A DNA stretch of 64,000 nt from Homarus americanus (taxonomy: Eukaryota; Arthropoda; Malacostraca; Decapoda; Nephropidae). Every line of letters begins with the position of its first letter. Position 1 is the first letter of the stretch. The notes beneath the pieces are model-generated. The model had not been told where the DNA came from. It did no database searches and was given only the letters and a program-made list of their open reading frames with translations. The DNA lies in contig NW_024744357.1 of the NCBI RefSeq assembly GCF_018991925.1, positions 3,557,658 to 3,621,657 of the forward strand. The letters run 5' to 3'. Of this stretch, positions 39,084 to 51,584 are shown one piece after another. The position numbers and the translations under genes are program-made.

Positions 39084-39513
39084 TTATAAACTTATTTATC
39101 CATGCTAACATGTTCGGGGATAAGCGTTGACTTTACACCTTGGCTGACCACCGATTAATTGCCTGTTTTGTGTGTTTTTGGAGGCTGGGAGGGGGAGGGG
39201 TGCACCCAGCGAAGTTGCTGGTTATGAATTTCGAGGCTGCCAGTCTGTGTGGCTTGTAAGTGGTGGACTGTATAGTACATAAACATTTTAGCTATGTAAT
39301 AATCTAGTATTTTGTATAAAGAACATTTACAGGTATATTTTACTTAATTCTACTTACCGGGTAACTATATTTACATTTTTCATGTTACTTTTCACGACAA
39401 TATCTGTTATATTATGGTGGTAAAAGGTGAGGCTATGTTACTGTAGATCTCCAGCTAACTTCATCTTTCTATAAACTTTCATATATGTAGCACAACCTTC
39501 AGAGACTAGGGCC

Positions 39514-39890
39514 AGGGGCGGATCCAGGGGTGTCCGGACCCCCCCCCCCCTTTTCATCAGAAAATTCCAATACTTTTTCTCTAATGCAATATTGTACTCA
39601 GGCATTTTTGTAAAGGAAAATTAATTACTATTGACCTCAGAATATCTCCTAATACCAAGTGCACATGGCTTTAAAATTGGTGGGCTCACTATGCCCAAAA
39701 TGACGATCTGTCCAATCTGTTTCTCAATGGCTTCTACACAAACTGGTTGCCTATGGTGCATTCTAAAGGTTCCTTTTTTACATTTGTACAGTAGTGTGAT
39801 ATTGGAACAAAAATTTCCTCCTTTTCCAAATTTTCTTGCCTCATAGCTTTGTGTGAATTCATGAATCAATTGCTGATTCTAATGTCATTA
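39514..39890 (-). mobile_element. family C repeat with decayed minus-strand ORF
   Basis: Starts AGGGGCGGATCCAGGGG, then a C run. Its core 39585-39680 matches 32383-32466. On the minus strand an 82-codon frame (39869-39621) contains HEFTQSYEARKFG and KPCALGIRRYSEVNS. The second copy at 32466-32383 also reads KPCALDIRIYSEVNS, so the frame is conserved between copies. The likely identity is the end of a DNA transposon gene; superfamily unknown. Confidence 0.5.
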
Positions 39891-40307
39891 GCGTGTACAG
39901 TACACGTATTGCTGCCATGTTTACCCAAAGGTAATTATTCTCTTGCATAGTGTAGCCTCTTCATACCATAGCCTATGTCAGTTTATTCCAACATTTAAGC
40001 TAGACCTTTACTGTACTGTATATGACTTGCATATCCATTAGCATCTGCACTAACCACTACTCTCATTTTTAAAGACTCATTTCATACATTTATACTTTTT
40101 CTGTCTCAATACATCCGTTCACTTCCCACACATACACACCCGTGCTGTAATAATCATTTCACTGTGCTTCTCTCCCAAAATATCCAAACAGACATTCCGG
40201 AATTTCTCAGTAGCAAGAACACTGAGAGCCTATTATTTCTAGACCACTGATTCCCTACTACAGTTGACCATTGTTATTAGACAGTGTAAGCCCATCCCAT
40301 TCATTCA
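39891..40307. other. no recognised feature
   Basis: AT-rich sequence without supported features. Confidence 0.4.
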
Positions 40308-40741
40308 GGAGCCAGCTACCGAACAGGGAGGTACTACCGCCTGGGAAGATATTGGCATCATAATGTGTTGTCTAATGGTAGACCCTGCTGCCATATGGCA
40401 TCACGAAAATTGTGACTAAGTCCCAGGTTGCTCATCTGACTTTCTGCCTCATTTACACACAATTGTAGGGTCTCAATTGTTTCTATTACATGACAAAACA
40501 ACATACATAGAGCGTTTCCCACTGTTGGTTTTTTTTTTCATTCTTGCATTTCTTTGTATTTATTATCATCACAGTGTTATTATTATTATTACCATTAATT
40601 TTTTATTTTACTTTTTATTATAAATTTTATTTACTATGAATTATTATTATTATTACATTTTCGCCCCCACGGCCCTGATGTGGGTCAGTGACCTGTGCCC
40701 GGGTGGGCTAATCCCCGTAAAAAAAAAAAAAATAAAAAAAT
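40308..40741 (+). mobile_element. poly-A-tailed interspersed repeat, family B copy 2
   Basis: Same head and tail as 10466-10820: ACAGGGAGGTACTACC, CATATGGCATCACGAAAATT and CCCGGGTGGG, ending in an A-rich tail at 40719-40741. The AT-rich middle is longer and differs. Its A tail runs directly into a family A LINE tail. Confidence 0.65.
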
Positions 40742-40815
40742 AACAGACATGATCGACCCCTCAAGCAGCTAACGAGCCGATCAGTAACAAAAAGAATAAA
40801 AGTAATTAACTATCT
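40742..40815 (+). mobile_element. LINE 3' tail, family A copy 3
   Basis: AACAGACATGATCGACC, then CAGCTAACGAGCCGATCAGT and an A-rich end, matching the extreme 3' ends at 27400-27465 and 32160-32231. Only about 75 bp remain. Confidence 0.65.
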
Positions 40816-40868
40816 ACAAGTAATCAGCTGCACACAAGTGAAAGTTTGCCCTGCATCTCACTGTAGTA

Positions 40869-41199
40869 TTTCCACACTAACCTGGCCCATGTGTCACGCC
40901 CCTCTTCTATACTAATAGCTGATTGGTTCATAGAAAATTCAAACTAAATGTGTTCACAATTATTGGTAAGCAGACATGTTATTATCTAAAATAATGTTAA
41001 ATATCTGGACTATCGAAACACAATTGATTTCAAAGCATTAGCACTTCAGAGAGGACATTAGAAAATTTTAAATATTTATCATAAAAGGTCGATATAAAAT
41101 ATGCGCAATCCGGGGTGAGGTAAAACACTCAGGGGAACCAATCAGCTATTTGTAGCTATAGACGTGGGGTGTGACTTACGGGCTAGGTTAAAGTGGAAA
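40869..41199. mobile_element. MITE with about 60-bp terminal inverted repeats
   Basis: Left end TTTCCACACTAACCTGGCCC...TAATAGCTGATTGGTTC (40869-40930) is inversely repeated at 41140-41199 with about 80% identity. No coding sequence. Confidence 0.75.
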
Positions 41200-42451
41200 G
41201 GATATAGATGTAAGGGTACTGCTTACCAAAGGCAAGTCACACTTGTACCTACAGATGACTCCTAGATACAATCCATAACCAGAAGCAGAGGAAGACCACC
41301 TCATTCTTCATGCCCCTTCTCCAGATGAGTGTTTGTAGGTTAAATAGTCTAAGAATTTTTTTTAAATATGTGTTGTGTAAAATCAGTGCACGTAGTGTAT
41401 AACCAGTATGTATTTTTAATGTTTTTGTTTTCTTAAAGAAGAATTAAATATTGACAAAATCTTTAATCAAATATATCTTTTAATATTTCTTAGAAAAGCA
41501 AAAAGAACTCAAAATAAACTTTGTTGTTTAAGGTGTTGTGAGTGAGCTGAGCGAGTGTTAAGACAGCAGCACACTGGGCACTTTTCCTCCCAACATAGTC
41601 TGGCCAGCAAAACAAAGAGACGTTTTCATCACACTGGGATGTTTTGTTGGCGCATCTGCCCAATGCAAGGAAAACAATAACAAGTATCTAGACGAGGTTT
41701 GCCACGGATCCCGTTACTACAGTTGAGGCCTTGCAGGATTGTGCTATAGTTCTTCAACTGCACAAACAAGCGAGGCATCTGCAAAAGTTAAAGAAAAGAC
41801 CATGGGTGCATTGTGAGGTTTGTTTACAATTGGCGGTGGCTGGCTGGTAAAAGAAGACCCGGAATAATGATTTAATAATACATACTAAACAAGTTATAAA
41901 GTGACAAATAAATAGAAACCTGTCACAGTTTGATGCGTTATACTGTATTTTAAATTATTATTTTCATGATTCATTTCAATTTTTACTTGAATATCCAACA
42001 CCTAATATGAAGCTTATTTGGGCACTGATCCAGCCAGCAAAGCTCGCCGCCAAACTGTTGTCCATTTCTCACAACAGGTGAAATCCTGCTGCTTGCCGGG
42101 TCGTCAGGCCAGCATATCATGTAAGGTAAACGAAAATAAATCTTTACTTTGTATATATTTATTGTTTTTGTCTTCATTTGATATAAATTTATGGTTTTTA
42201 TATCTATTTATAAGTTAAATGCATTTAGACATTATTCAATCATTATAGCAGCAGGATATAAAACCTTTCTGGGCTCTTCAGGGTCTCGGGAAAAGAAACT
42301 ACAGGGGTATTTTTCCCCAGTAATTAATATTGATTTACGATCGATCACTTAATGATGGTTTTTTGAGGTCCCTAACCCCATCATATAATGGTCAATACCT
42401 GTATCTACCCTAAATTATAAGTTGAAAAATAACCATAACAGGTCAGCTCGG
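41200..42451. other. no recognised feature
   Basis: AT-rich. I found no supported exon or repeat family. Confidence 0.4.
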
Positions 42452-42505
42452 CCTGGTAGCCTGGTGGTTACAGTCATGAGTCTAACTTGGATACAGTGCC
42501 GCCAG
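42452..42505 (+). mobile_element. possible tRNA-like SINE head fragment
   Basis: GGCCTGGTAGCCTGGTGGTT resembles the D-arm and A-box of a tRNA-derived SINE. No B-box follows, so it is at best a fragment. Confidence 0.25.
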
Positions 42506-43016
42506 CGATGTTAACATACCGGGTATGCAAATGTGGATTGAAAGATAAATGTTGCAGGTATGATAAAAGTTCAGAAATGGTTATTGCTTTGCTTTGAAGA
42601 GTTGGGTACCTTTATTATTGTCTTGGGTTATCATCAGCACAGTACAGTAGTTAAACAGTAACTGTAGCTTTTATGTTTACAATACTGTAATTATTTTTTA
42701 ATTAATTAATTAAAAGTAATAATACTGTGTTTAAGTAAGCAATAACATTTGTAATTCTGGAGTTGGGGTTGGTAGAATTTAGCCTACAGGAGACAGCAAC
42801 TGGGGGATTCTTTAGCCCACAGGAGACTGCAATTTCACAAATAGGAACAGGCTGATTTTTTTTTATTAACCTTTTGCAGACAAAAAAAGGTGAGTTTTAT
42901 GGCATAAAATATGGTAGTTCAGTACATGGTGTTAAATTGAGATTTAAGAATTAAAGTGTGGCACAAGTGGTGGAGAAACAGTCTATTGTCTGATACAGGT
43001 ATAATTATTTTATACA

Positions 43017-43084
43017 TCATTCAAAAGGGTTGCTGGTAATGACTGGTGTGAGAAGTGCAATTACAAGTTTTACTTTTTCTAAGG
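43017..43084 (-). CDS. weak terminal exon candidate
   Basis: A strong acceptor (T-run then CAG, 43085-43087) precedes 21 sense codons reading LEKVKLVIALLTPVITSNPF-E and then TGA. It is too short to distinguish from chance, and no partner exon was found. It could equally be non-coding intron sequence. Confidence 0.2.
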
Positions 43085-44872
43085 CTGAAAAAAAAAGATA
43101 ATCTACCATACTTACAACAAAAAATTAAGTTGTCACAAAAAGATCACTCATATGATATTTTTTAATAAGCTTATATTATTACATCAACCTGAGTATTACA
43201 GTATATATACTGTCTTGTACAAAATATAAAAATATATAGTAATGTATAATGATATACAGTATAACAAAAGATATCAAAGATAGGATTACAGTAATGTTCA
43301 TATCTGAAAAAAAAATTCTATACAGTACAGTCACAGAAGCAAGTTTCAGCACAGACTACTGTAGTGTGTGGAGGCATCAAGCAACTTTCTTATAGTAAAC
43401 ATTACGAGGCTAATAAATTTACATTAATGAATCAGTCAAAACTCCCTTTACTTTCATTGTGAACTTGTTAGAATAATATTGGAGCATTAATTTAATAAAA
43501 CTATTAACAAATACTGTAATGAGTTTGTGTATGATAATGCACAAAAGCAATATCACAAGGTAATGGTTATAAGCACCTTGTCACCAAGTATATTTTGCCA
43601 TTTAACCATTACTCTTGGAAATGACTTTAATATTCTCTAAAACATGAAATAACCCAGAGTTCAAGTAACCCATTAACCAAACGATAATGGAACACAATGA
43701 GTATCAGCCGTCTACTGGAAAAATACTAGAATCCCAAGTAGTAATGTGTTCAGTATCCTCTTATACCTGAATATAGTATGAGTGAGGTATCTATGTAGAT
43801 ATAATTATTACTTTATTCATAATGTGATCCTCACCATTTTAGGTAAAAATATACGTAATGCATATCTGTTCATAGTACATTATAGCAGTAAAATCTAACG
43901 TAGATAAACTTACTTCATTTCATAGTTTATACTAGTCATTAATCTTATACAGTACAGTACTGTTAAATGATATACAATACATAATGCAGTGTTACATAAT
44001 CTTCAGATGAATAAGCATCTGGTTGTCCCTACATAAACAAAATTTTTATATAATTGCTGTAGAGGATAAGTACAGTACTTTCATAACTTAACATTGATAG
44101 ATAAAGAAATTTAATTTAAAGTACATGAATGACACAGTATAAGGGGTGAAGATATTGCCCATGCCTGCTGTTATTCCTTAACCAGCAGGCACACTGAGGT
44201 CTGATTTCCCAATGTCTCTCAGTTGGCTTTTCTTGCTTGCTGGTGTTCGGTGATGAATGAGAGCACAATCTTTTAACTACACAAACTCACTACAGTATTT
44301 ATTAATAGTTTTACCATTTTAATTATCCAATATTATTCTTACAAATTCACAATAAAAGCTAAGTAAGTTTTGACTAATTCATTCATAAAAATTTAATAGC
44401 CTTGAAATGTTTAATCTAAGAATTTCCGGATTCTTCCACAAACTACAATAGTTTGCATCTATATTTGCCTCTGCGACTGTATACTGTATCCAGTAAAACA
44501 CAATTCATTCTAAAATAACAGTCTGTACACAATAAACCATATATAAGTCTAGATGGCACAACAATTCTTTATTAAAAAAGAAACCCACTTTATCAGAAAC
44601 TTAAACATCAACTACAGTATTCTTAGCATTATACACGGAGGTTCCCAAATAAGATCTTTCCTAGACTATTTATTGTCTTGAAATATTTCAGGAATCAGAA
44701 AGTCAACATTTCAATCTTTGAATTACTGTATGTTAAAAAAAAGTAGTTTTGCTATGAAGCATGTGAAACATTATTTGTTTGCCTTCAGAAATAAATACAT
44801 TTATAACATTACATATATTACACCACTGCACTACACAAGTATAAGTATGGTAGAAGACTGAACAATGGAGGG

Positions 44873-44973
44873 TTAATTCTGAAACCACCTTTTCTGGTAG
44901 AGCTCATAGCCAGGAAGCTCTTGTAATACAAACATGCTTTCTTGGAGATTCTGGTGATCAGACAACCCCTTCA
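44873..44973 (-). CDS. weak terminal exon candidate
   Basis: After an acceptor CATAG, 32 codons read KGLSDHQNLQES to ELPGYELYQKRWFQN and a TAA stop at 44873-44875. The composition looks protein-like. However, the acceptor has a poor pyrimidine tract and a random frame of this length is not rare. No family was recognised. Confidence 0.2.
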
Positions 44974-45084
44974 CTATGGGGATGCCAATTTTAATATTTT
45001 ATTTGACTAACATCAGACTATTTTATTCAGTAAGGAGAGGACCCCATACACAAGGGGTTAATGTCAGCTAGAGTAAATCTGTTG

Positions 45085-45235
45085 GATCACCTGAAGATTA
45101 AGACACTCCAGTATATTTCACCTGAGGATTAAGCACTTTAATGCTACTTGGATGGGTAGGTTAGGTTAGATTAGCATGAGGGTAGTTAATCTTCCAGTGA
45201 AATAAACTGGGGTGTCTAATCTTTAGGGGATTCTA
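45085..45235. mobile_element. short fold-back repeat
   Basis: GATCACCTGAAGATTAAGAC...CCAGTATATTTCAC at 45085-45130 is inversely repeated at about 45190-45235 with some mismatches. A TTAGG-like GGTTAGGTTAG lies in the loop. Confidence 0.6.
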
Positions 45236-45514
45236 TTTTTTAAGCCATTTGGATAAACAGTACTACACTAATTACCCTTGTACCTCCATGATGCTGTACC
45301 CAAAAAAGAGTGAAACCTGGGACAATGGCTGCCCTTACGAGGTCTTATTAAAGCTGATTCTGCCAAGTTAGCACATAATTCAGTATACTGTTGGCTACTT
45401 TGATTGCTACTTGAATTTAGCTAACTAAGCCACTAACCCAATAGGAGAAGGGGGTATGTATCTGAACCACCTGCTAGAGACTCCTCCAAAAAAAATTAAA
45501 TAAAAAAATTATAT

Positions 45515-45589
45515 ACATACATACATACATACATACATACATACATACATACATACATACATACATACATACATACATACATACATACA

Positions 45590-45622
<33 letters not shown>

Positions 45623-45641
45623 GTATATATATATATATATA

Positions 45642-45714
<73 letters not shown>
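45515..45714. repeat. (CATA)n then (AT)n
   Basis: About 26 CATA units pass into about 45 AT units with a few interruptions. Confidence 0.95.
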
Positions 45715-45716
<2 letters not shown>

Positions 45717-45877
45717 ATACATACATTAAGATGAATAATCCATTTCTGGATACAACACTAAACCATGCAACTCTCATAACCTTACCTAAAAAAAAAAGCC
45801 CAAGCACTGCTGGCTCATGGTTATCCTGTGTTCATATACTGGCTCATCAAATACAAAACACTTGAAGAGTCTCAACC

Positions 45878-45940
45878 TCATCATCATCGTTGTCATTTAC
45901 TGCCAATTCCATGCTTGTGTGGGTTATCCTGACCCACACA
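45878..45940. mobile_element. SINE-tail-like sequence
   Basis: CATCATCATCGTTGTCATTTA with TTCCATGCTTGTGTGGGTT resembles, from memory, the conserved 3' part of invertebrate SINEs known best in molluscs. Only a short decayed stretch is visible. Confidence 0.35.
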
Positions 45941-46450
45941 AATCTACAAACTGCAAATACAGCAAAGTGTATGGACCAAAGTATGGTGTTTGAGAGAATA
46001 GAATAGATCAACAGACTCTAGTGCTAAAGTCAGCCACTTCTAGCACACCCACGCAAACACAGAGGGGTGATATGTCAAAATACCCTATGAAAAATTATAT
46101 GTACAAACCAATATACCGTAGGTAGTCATCTCACTATTATTAACACCCAGAACTGTGGTAATTCTAGATAACCGATCCCTGAAGAATCTAAGGGAAATGT
46201 TAAAACTTAGTGTCTACAGAATAAAAGCAGTACAGGAGGAATTGGTCTGTTCCAACCACCTTCTTGGACAATATGCTCAGAACTATATATTCAAAATGAT
46301 GGTTAAACTAGAAATCAAGATAAGACAATATACAGTACCTTAAAATTATTTAATGCTGGATGAATAGTCCAAGCTCAAATAAAGACCTCTTAGCCTGTAG
46401 AAGACAGCAGTTACATTGTCTCCTTTTGGGGTACAGTACAGTGTGATACT
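45941..46450. other. no recognised feature
   Basis: AT-rich sequence. A 62-codon frame (46155-46343) has no recognised domain. Confidence 0.35.
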
Positions 46451-46990
46451 TTACTTTATCCTCTGTGCCACTTGTCAGCTTGTTAGCTACTAGGGCAGTC
46501 AGTCACATCTCTATTATGCACTGTTGGCATGCACTGGCTCCAGAATGAATCTGTGCCTGCTTCAGTGTTGGTCAATTCTGGTCTTGAATGAGCTCACATT
46601 CGGTGCCATCACAACTCTTTCTGGCAGATTATTCCGAGTTCACAAAATTCACTCCAAAAGGGTTTGCCCTGAAAATTTTCTGAACTTGTGACTTCAACCT
46701 TAAGCTGTGACCTCTAGTGAACTGGGCATCTGCCAGCTCTGAGTGTGAACACTCGATTGAGTGAAGTCCTCAGAAGTGTTTATAGACTTCAATTTAGTTA
46801 CCCCTTGCCCGACTAGTGTACAAGCTAAGCAACTGCAGGCATTCCAACATCTCTAGGCAACGGAGGTGCTGTAGAGAGGGCACCTGTCTGCTGGGCCTCC
46901 TCTCAAGATTTTCAATTAACTGAGTCTCTCGCATATCCTTGGGACCAGATGGAGTGACAGTACTCCAAATGAGGTAGCATCTCACTTTTG
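46451..46990 (-). pseudogene. LINE 3' end, family A copy 4
   Basis: On the minus strand the frame 46985-46794 reads LIENLERRPSRQVPSLQHL and LECLQLLSLYTSRARGN. It continues after a stop with IEVYKHF, RLKSQVQKIFRANPFGVNFV and, after a frameshift, the QCIIEM...TSG tail. It matches copies 1 and 2 but starts further upstream. Several stops and indels make it inactive. Confidence 0.7.
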
Positions 46991-48655
46991 AGAGGTATTA
47001 TGAGGGTTGGACCATCTAAGTGTGTGAATGCCCTTCATGAAAGAAGGGTGTTGGTATATCCAAATAGATTACCAGTCAACTTTCACATCATGAGAGGCTG
47101 TGTGATGATATAAAACCCCTAGAAAGTAGCCCTATAGTTAGTACAAATATTGTCTGGCTTAAGGGCAATAGCCAGAAACATTAATTGGGAAAAGATGGAA
47201 AAAAGCAAAATCCAATCATATCTCTCTTGCAGTACAGGTATACTGTATCTTTGTGTATCATGCAGAATATTCCTATCATCTGTTCATACTATCTTCATAT
47301 CATTATAAAACAGCATCCTCCTAAATGAAAAGGTTTAGTCATATCAAGGCCTTCATACAGTTCTCCACTCACTGCTTAAAGGGAAACTATATGCTATCTT
47401 GAATCTCAAGTTAATTAAGGCAAGAAGTTGTTCATGCGGTGATCTCCCTTCTCTCCTTATAAAATTGTACAGCACGGATAATGAAACTACATTCTAATTA
47501 CAGTACTGACCATTCCTATTATCCATATACCAAAAACAGCCATCAGTCAATTATGATACTGTACCTTTGAAGATGGCATCCTTTACTGCAAGTACCAGAA
47601 GGCCATTTACCATACAAAAATTTCTTCAACTACATGCTTCTTCCCTGAAAGTACATTAGAGTGAGGAAACATTCAGAAATGGATAGTTCTGATCAGTCCA
47701 CAGTGCTGATAAGTACCTTGACTCTGTACTGCATTGTTGATTATATTTGTCAAAGAAAAGAACCCAGTATAATGTGTAGCAAATGCAGAACAATGGAACT
47801 GTACCAGCATCTCTTTCTTGCATTGAAATCAATATACAGTACTATACATCATTCATAATAACATTAATAATAAAGGATATAAAGCACATACACACACCCT
47901 GGAATGAAGAACTTAGTCTTAATAACATCTACAGTGTTGTACAAAATCAGGAAATACTTAAGAATGTAAAAAATATAAAACAAAATACAGTATTATCAAA
48001 ATATTCAGTATTTACCCCCAACTTATGGTACAGGGTATATGTGACATGTGAATATACTGTACCAAACATATCTATATTAGCTGAACACTTCACATCTTTT
48101 ACACCAAGATGATTTGGGGATCTATTGCAAATATTTTAAACATTAATTTGTACCCTTATTTCCATCATCTAAGATAACCTCGTAAACCTTTGACTCACAT
48201 CAGGAGGTAGATTCACTTGAACGCACTTAAGCAGGTACAGAACTGCTTGTTTACTCTTCTGTTAAGTCACTGTGCTATGTTGCAAGTGAGTACAGTACAG
48301 TACTGTGTTTATTGCCTAACCGCTAACTTAATTTATAGAAAGTTGACTTCTTCTGACCAAAATTGCCAATTTTCTGTAAACTTCTATGGTTTGGTGTGTT
48401 TGATATAGCACGGTACAGTATAAAGTACAGTAGATCAGATGGTAACTAACCAACAAGAGATGTCAACTGCCTCTTACAGTGACAGATGCAGCTCACCTTC
48501 AACAAACACCCAGTACAGTAGATGGAATTCAACACACACTTTCATTTCATCAAAAAATACAACAGCATCATCCAGTAACTAATTAAAGGGAGATGTACAC
48601 TATACATCTCACTAAAGATGAGATCATCATCACCACACAGATTAACTACCAGTCT
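46991..48655. other. AT-rich, no gene recognised
   Basis: Rich in TACAGTA-type words (for example 48290-48303). Frames up to 109 codons show no domain. Confidence 0.4.
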
Positions 48656-48659
48656 CACA

Positions 48660-48930
48660 GCTATACATCTCCTCCAACTGGTCTCACAGCTACACCATCT
48701 GGTCTCACAGCTACACCATCTGGTCTCACAGCTACACCAACTGGTCTCACAGCTACACCAACTGGTCTCACAGCTACACCAACTGGTCTCACAGCTACAC
48801 CATCTGGTCTCACAGCTACACCAACTGGTCCCACAGCTACACCAACTGGTCTCACAGCTACACCAACTGGTCCCACAGCTACACCAACTGGTCTCACAGC
48901 TACACCAACTGGTCTCACAGCTACACATCT
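48660..48930. repeat. 21-bp minisatellite, about 12 copies
   Basis: Units of CTCACAGCTACACCAACTGG plus T, with A/T variation at CCA(A/T)CTGG and some TCCC starts. The 21-bp period keeps all frames open, which explains the 111-142 codon frames on both strands. Confidence 0.95.
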
Positions 48931-49189
48931 CCAACTCACCACACTGCATGTGACTTTTTGTTCATTAGGTTGTTTTACATTAAATTGGATATTGATGAAA
49001 CTGAATAGCATTTACTTTTAAGTAAAACATCTCTATATATTTCAAGGTGGTCAGGTGAACAATTTTCAAGTAACACAAACCCAACCCTTGTTTACCTGTT
49101 ATTGATGATAAAGTGTTTTTATTTTAATACCCTATATATTTCCTTAACTCTTATTTTGTACTGAAATATAATCATACTTTTTTTTAACT

Positions 49190-49460
49190 TTTATCCTCTT
49201 CGCCACTGATCGGCTCGTTAGCCGCTTGGGCAATCAGTCACGTCTCTGATTACTTTTCCTTTTCATTTATCTTTTTCACCAAAAGATCGGCTCGCTAGCC
49301 ACCCGGGTGATCGGTCACGTCTCTGTTACGCACTGTTGGCATGTACTGGGCATGCACCGCTCCTGAATGTACCTGAACCTGCTCCAGTGTTGGTCAAGTC
49401 TGGTCTTGAAAGAGCTCACACTCGGTGCTGTCACAACACTTTCTGGTAGATTGTTCCTAA
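49190..49460 (-). mobile_element. LINE 3' tail, family A copy 5, with duplicated end
   Basis: GATCGGCTCGTTAGCCGC followed by CAGTCACGTCTCTG occurs twice (about 49207-49245 and 49286-49325), then continues to GGTAGATTGTTCC. It matches the minus strand of copy 2. The terminal 80 bp are present in tandem. Confidence 0.65.
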
Positions 49461-49601
49461 TACAGTGAGTTCTGCTATAACGCGTGTTTTGATAACGCGA
49501 ATTTGCTCTAACACGATTTATGAATTAGGAACGATATTTGTATAACGCGAACGCTTGTTTGCTATAACGCGATTTTGCTTACTATTTCTCCAATTTTGTG
49601 G

Positions 49602-49962
49602 TAGTGGGGTATGCTATAACAAATCTAATTGGTTCTAGAACCTTGTTCGTTATAGCATTCGTTTGTTATAGGATTAATCCGATCCAGGCCCCCAAATACA
49701 ACCACTTAACACTGAAAAATATAATATAAAATTGTAAAAATTGTAAAAAAGTGCATAAATATGCATCTAAACCCTTGAAATAAAGAATATCATTAATATT
49801 TGTAATAATAAAACAATAAATTAGAAAAAAAAAAAAAATTAAATTACAGTATGTTCGTTGTAGGAGTTTCGTTCGTTATAGCATTCTCAATTTTATAGGT
49901 AAAACCGTTCGTTATAGGAATATTCGTAGTAGGATCCGTTCGTTATAGCATACCCCACTGTA
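49602..49962. mobile_element. nested TIR element
   Basis: AGTGGGGTATGCTATAAC at 49603-49620 and its inverse GTTATAGCATACCCCACT at 49942-49959 bound about 360 bp. Internal AT-rich sequence repeats GTTCGTTATAG motifs. The TIR differs from that of the host element, so this is a second family. Confidence 0.75.
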
Positions 49963-49968
49963 TTAACT

Positions 49969-50090
49969 GTGAATATAGTAAAGAAGAATATCAACAAGAA
50001 GCGTTCTGGTGATAGAATTCCCGGTGATGATCGTAAAAGAAAGGATATAACACTTGAAGAGAAGCTCGATTTTATCAACCTCAAAATCAC
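49969..50090 (+). pseudogene. pogo/Tigger transposase N-terminal fragment
   Basis: The frame reads KKRSGDRIPG, then KRKDITLEEKLDFI, the start of the CENP-B/pogo-type helix-turn-helix DNA-binding domain. Coding similarity ends within about 40 residues. It lies inside the TIR element 49463-50330, as expected for an internal deletion derivative. Confidence 0.6.
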
Positions 50091-50339
50091 CCTTCTCCCC
50101 CATCAAGTAAAGTGTTACATTTACTGTATGATTTCATTATTAGATATGAATGTAACATTTATTTAGACTGTGCTATCCTTTGTGTTAGGCTAACTACTAA
50201 ATTTTTTCGATTTCGAGTAATTTGCACCTAACCCTATTTTCTCCATAAGCCCTGTTATTTCTATTACGCGATTTTCTATAACACGATATTTTACAAGAAC
50301 ATAATTATTGCGTTATAGCAGAACTACCTGTACAGTATA

Positions 50340-50629
50340 AAATGTACAGCAGATCTTATACCACCTTATTTGTACTTTATAAGCTTCTAACAATATCAGT
50401 GACACAATTTGCATGTGAGAGTTCACTTTCTAAACCGAAACACATCAAAACAAAACTTTGCAGTTTCTTGACACAAGACCACCTGGGGGCATTCATGCTG
50501 ATGTGTGTAAAGAAAGATGTTCTACAGAAAGTTGACTCAGTAAATGCTATCAATTTGGTAACTTCAGAGAGTGGGGAATTGCCTATTCAGATGACTATAT
50601 ACACTCATTGCTCCCCTTATAAACTTTGA
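50340..50629 (+). pseudogene. hAT-type dimerisation region, transposase C-terminus
   Basis: The 95-codon frame contains LYKLLTISVTQFACESSLS, then KHIKTKLCSFLTQDHLGAFML and VKKDVLQKVDSVNAI. From memory this follows the C-terminal dimerisation segment of hAT transposases and the related ZMYM/TTF-type proteins, where the usual motif is S-x-ER-SFS-x-LK-x-IKT-x-LR. The Arg of CERSFS is lost. It begins 10 bp after the Tigger-like element. Upstream transposase sequence is absent, so it is a fragment. Confidence 0.65.
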
Positions 50630-51584
50630 TGATTACTTTGTCAAATAATATTTATTTTTGGGTGGTTCCCCCAAAATAATCCCATGTCATGGTTGCCTGT
50701 TTCTGTTATATGTATATATAATTATTGTACTACTGTATATGTGTTACACATATGATTCTTGAGGTAATAGCTTGAGGAAGTAATGAATTGCCAAGCCCCT
50801 ATTTTTTTAGGCTATGTTGATCCTTTGAGATGTTGCTATAATGATTAATGACTTGTCAAAACCTCTACCTTGTTTTAAGCAGCATTGATTTTTGTATAGT
50901 ACAGTATCACATTTAAGTATCCAAAGTAATTTATCTTATGTATATCTTACCATGAATACTGTGTTAAAATATAATGGTTATTTTTTAAGTAACTAAGATG
51001 ATGCCATGATACCACTGGTTGGGTTATGCAGTTGGTATTCATTTACAGTACTTATATAATTTATCTGTCTTCCTATCTATCTATCTCTGCTTAAAATTTC
51101 CGAGTGAAACTGCTAATTTATAATACAATATACAGTAAGGTGTTACTGTTGCACAAAAACAACAAATTACACTGTAGACAGAGATTCTGTATATTTAGTA
51201 TTAAATGCAAAGTTCTCATGGGCAGGAAATGGACTGCTTTAATTTCTTTCCCGGGCTGATTTCTGGTCACTAATCCAGACCACTTTCCAAATTTTTGGAT
51301 GTTTCCACTGCTGACCAACTATACTACCTTCCTTGTAATGTAAAGCACATTCAGTGAGTTCAGCATTGTATCAAAAGAATGCTTTACCAAAAATTTATTT
51401 TGAGGTCTCTTTTGAGCATGTTAAAAAATTCCACATTTCTCAGTAGAGGACGAGTTGACGGTTCTGGGTAAACACAAGAAATACACTCTGCCACGTTCGT
51501 AGAGTGATACGGTATATATAATTTGTAATAAAAGTTTAAAGTCCTGCAATAATAGTCGAGATAAGTTTATTTCTCTGGAAACAG
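50630..51584. other. no recognised feature
   Basis: AT-rich, with a short (ATCT)n near 51071-51086. Confidence 0.4.

Larger units (their letters stand above)
37831..39270 (-). pseudogene. Tc1/mariner-like transposase, right copy
   Basis: Reverse complement of this segment aligns with 31552-32600. The outer flank 39100-39270 matches 31552-31740 (AATTAATCGGTGGTCAGCC, AAGTCAACGCTTA). Coding on the minus strand reads IWARIVFTDEKTF, then SNNNGRIHVWCRNNTR (about 38340-38270), with the first catalytic Asp kept in FTDEK. A break starting GTAACATA follows, then NIHEEQWSGRVRVNVWGW (about 38050-38000), DITEIHEQLSS and a GPIIF-x3-DNH block (to about 37865) that holds the second Asp. The third motif was not found. 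An extra 326 bp lies in the 5' flank (38757-39083). The copy is inactive. Confidence 0.75.
42506..45060. other. AT-rich, intron-like sequence
   Basis: High density of TACAGTA/TACTGTA words. Two weak minus-strand exon candidates are listed separately. Confidence 0.45.
49463..50330 (+). mobile_element. pogo/Tigger-like transposon, non-autonomous
   Basis: Ends CAGTGAGTTCTGCTATAACG and its reverse complement CGTTATAGCAGAACTACCTG differ at two positions and are flanked by TA on both sides (49461-49462, 50331-50332). A short stretch of pogo-type N-terminal code survives at 49969-50085, and another TIR element is nested at 49602. At 868 bp it is far too short for a full transposase. Confidence 0.8.

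Noticed and set aside
48542..49021. Open frames of 111-142 codons on both strands
   Set aside because: 21-bp repeat read in every frame.
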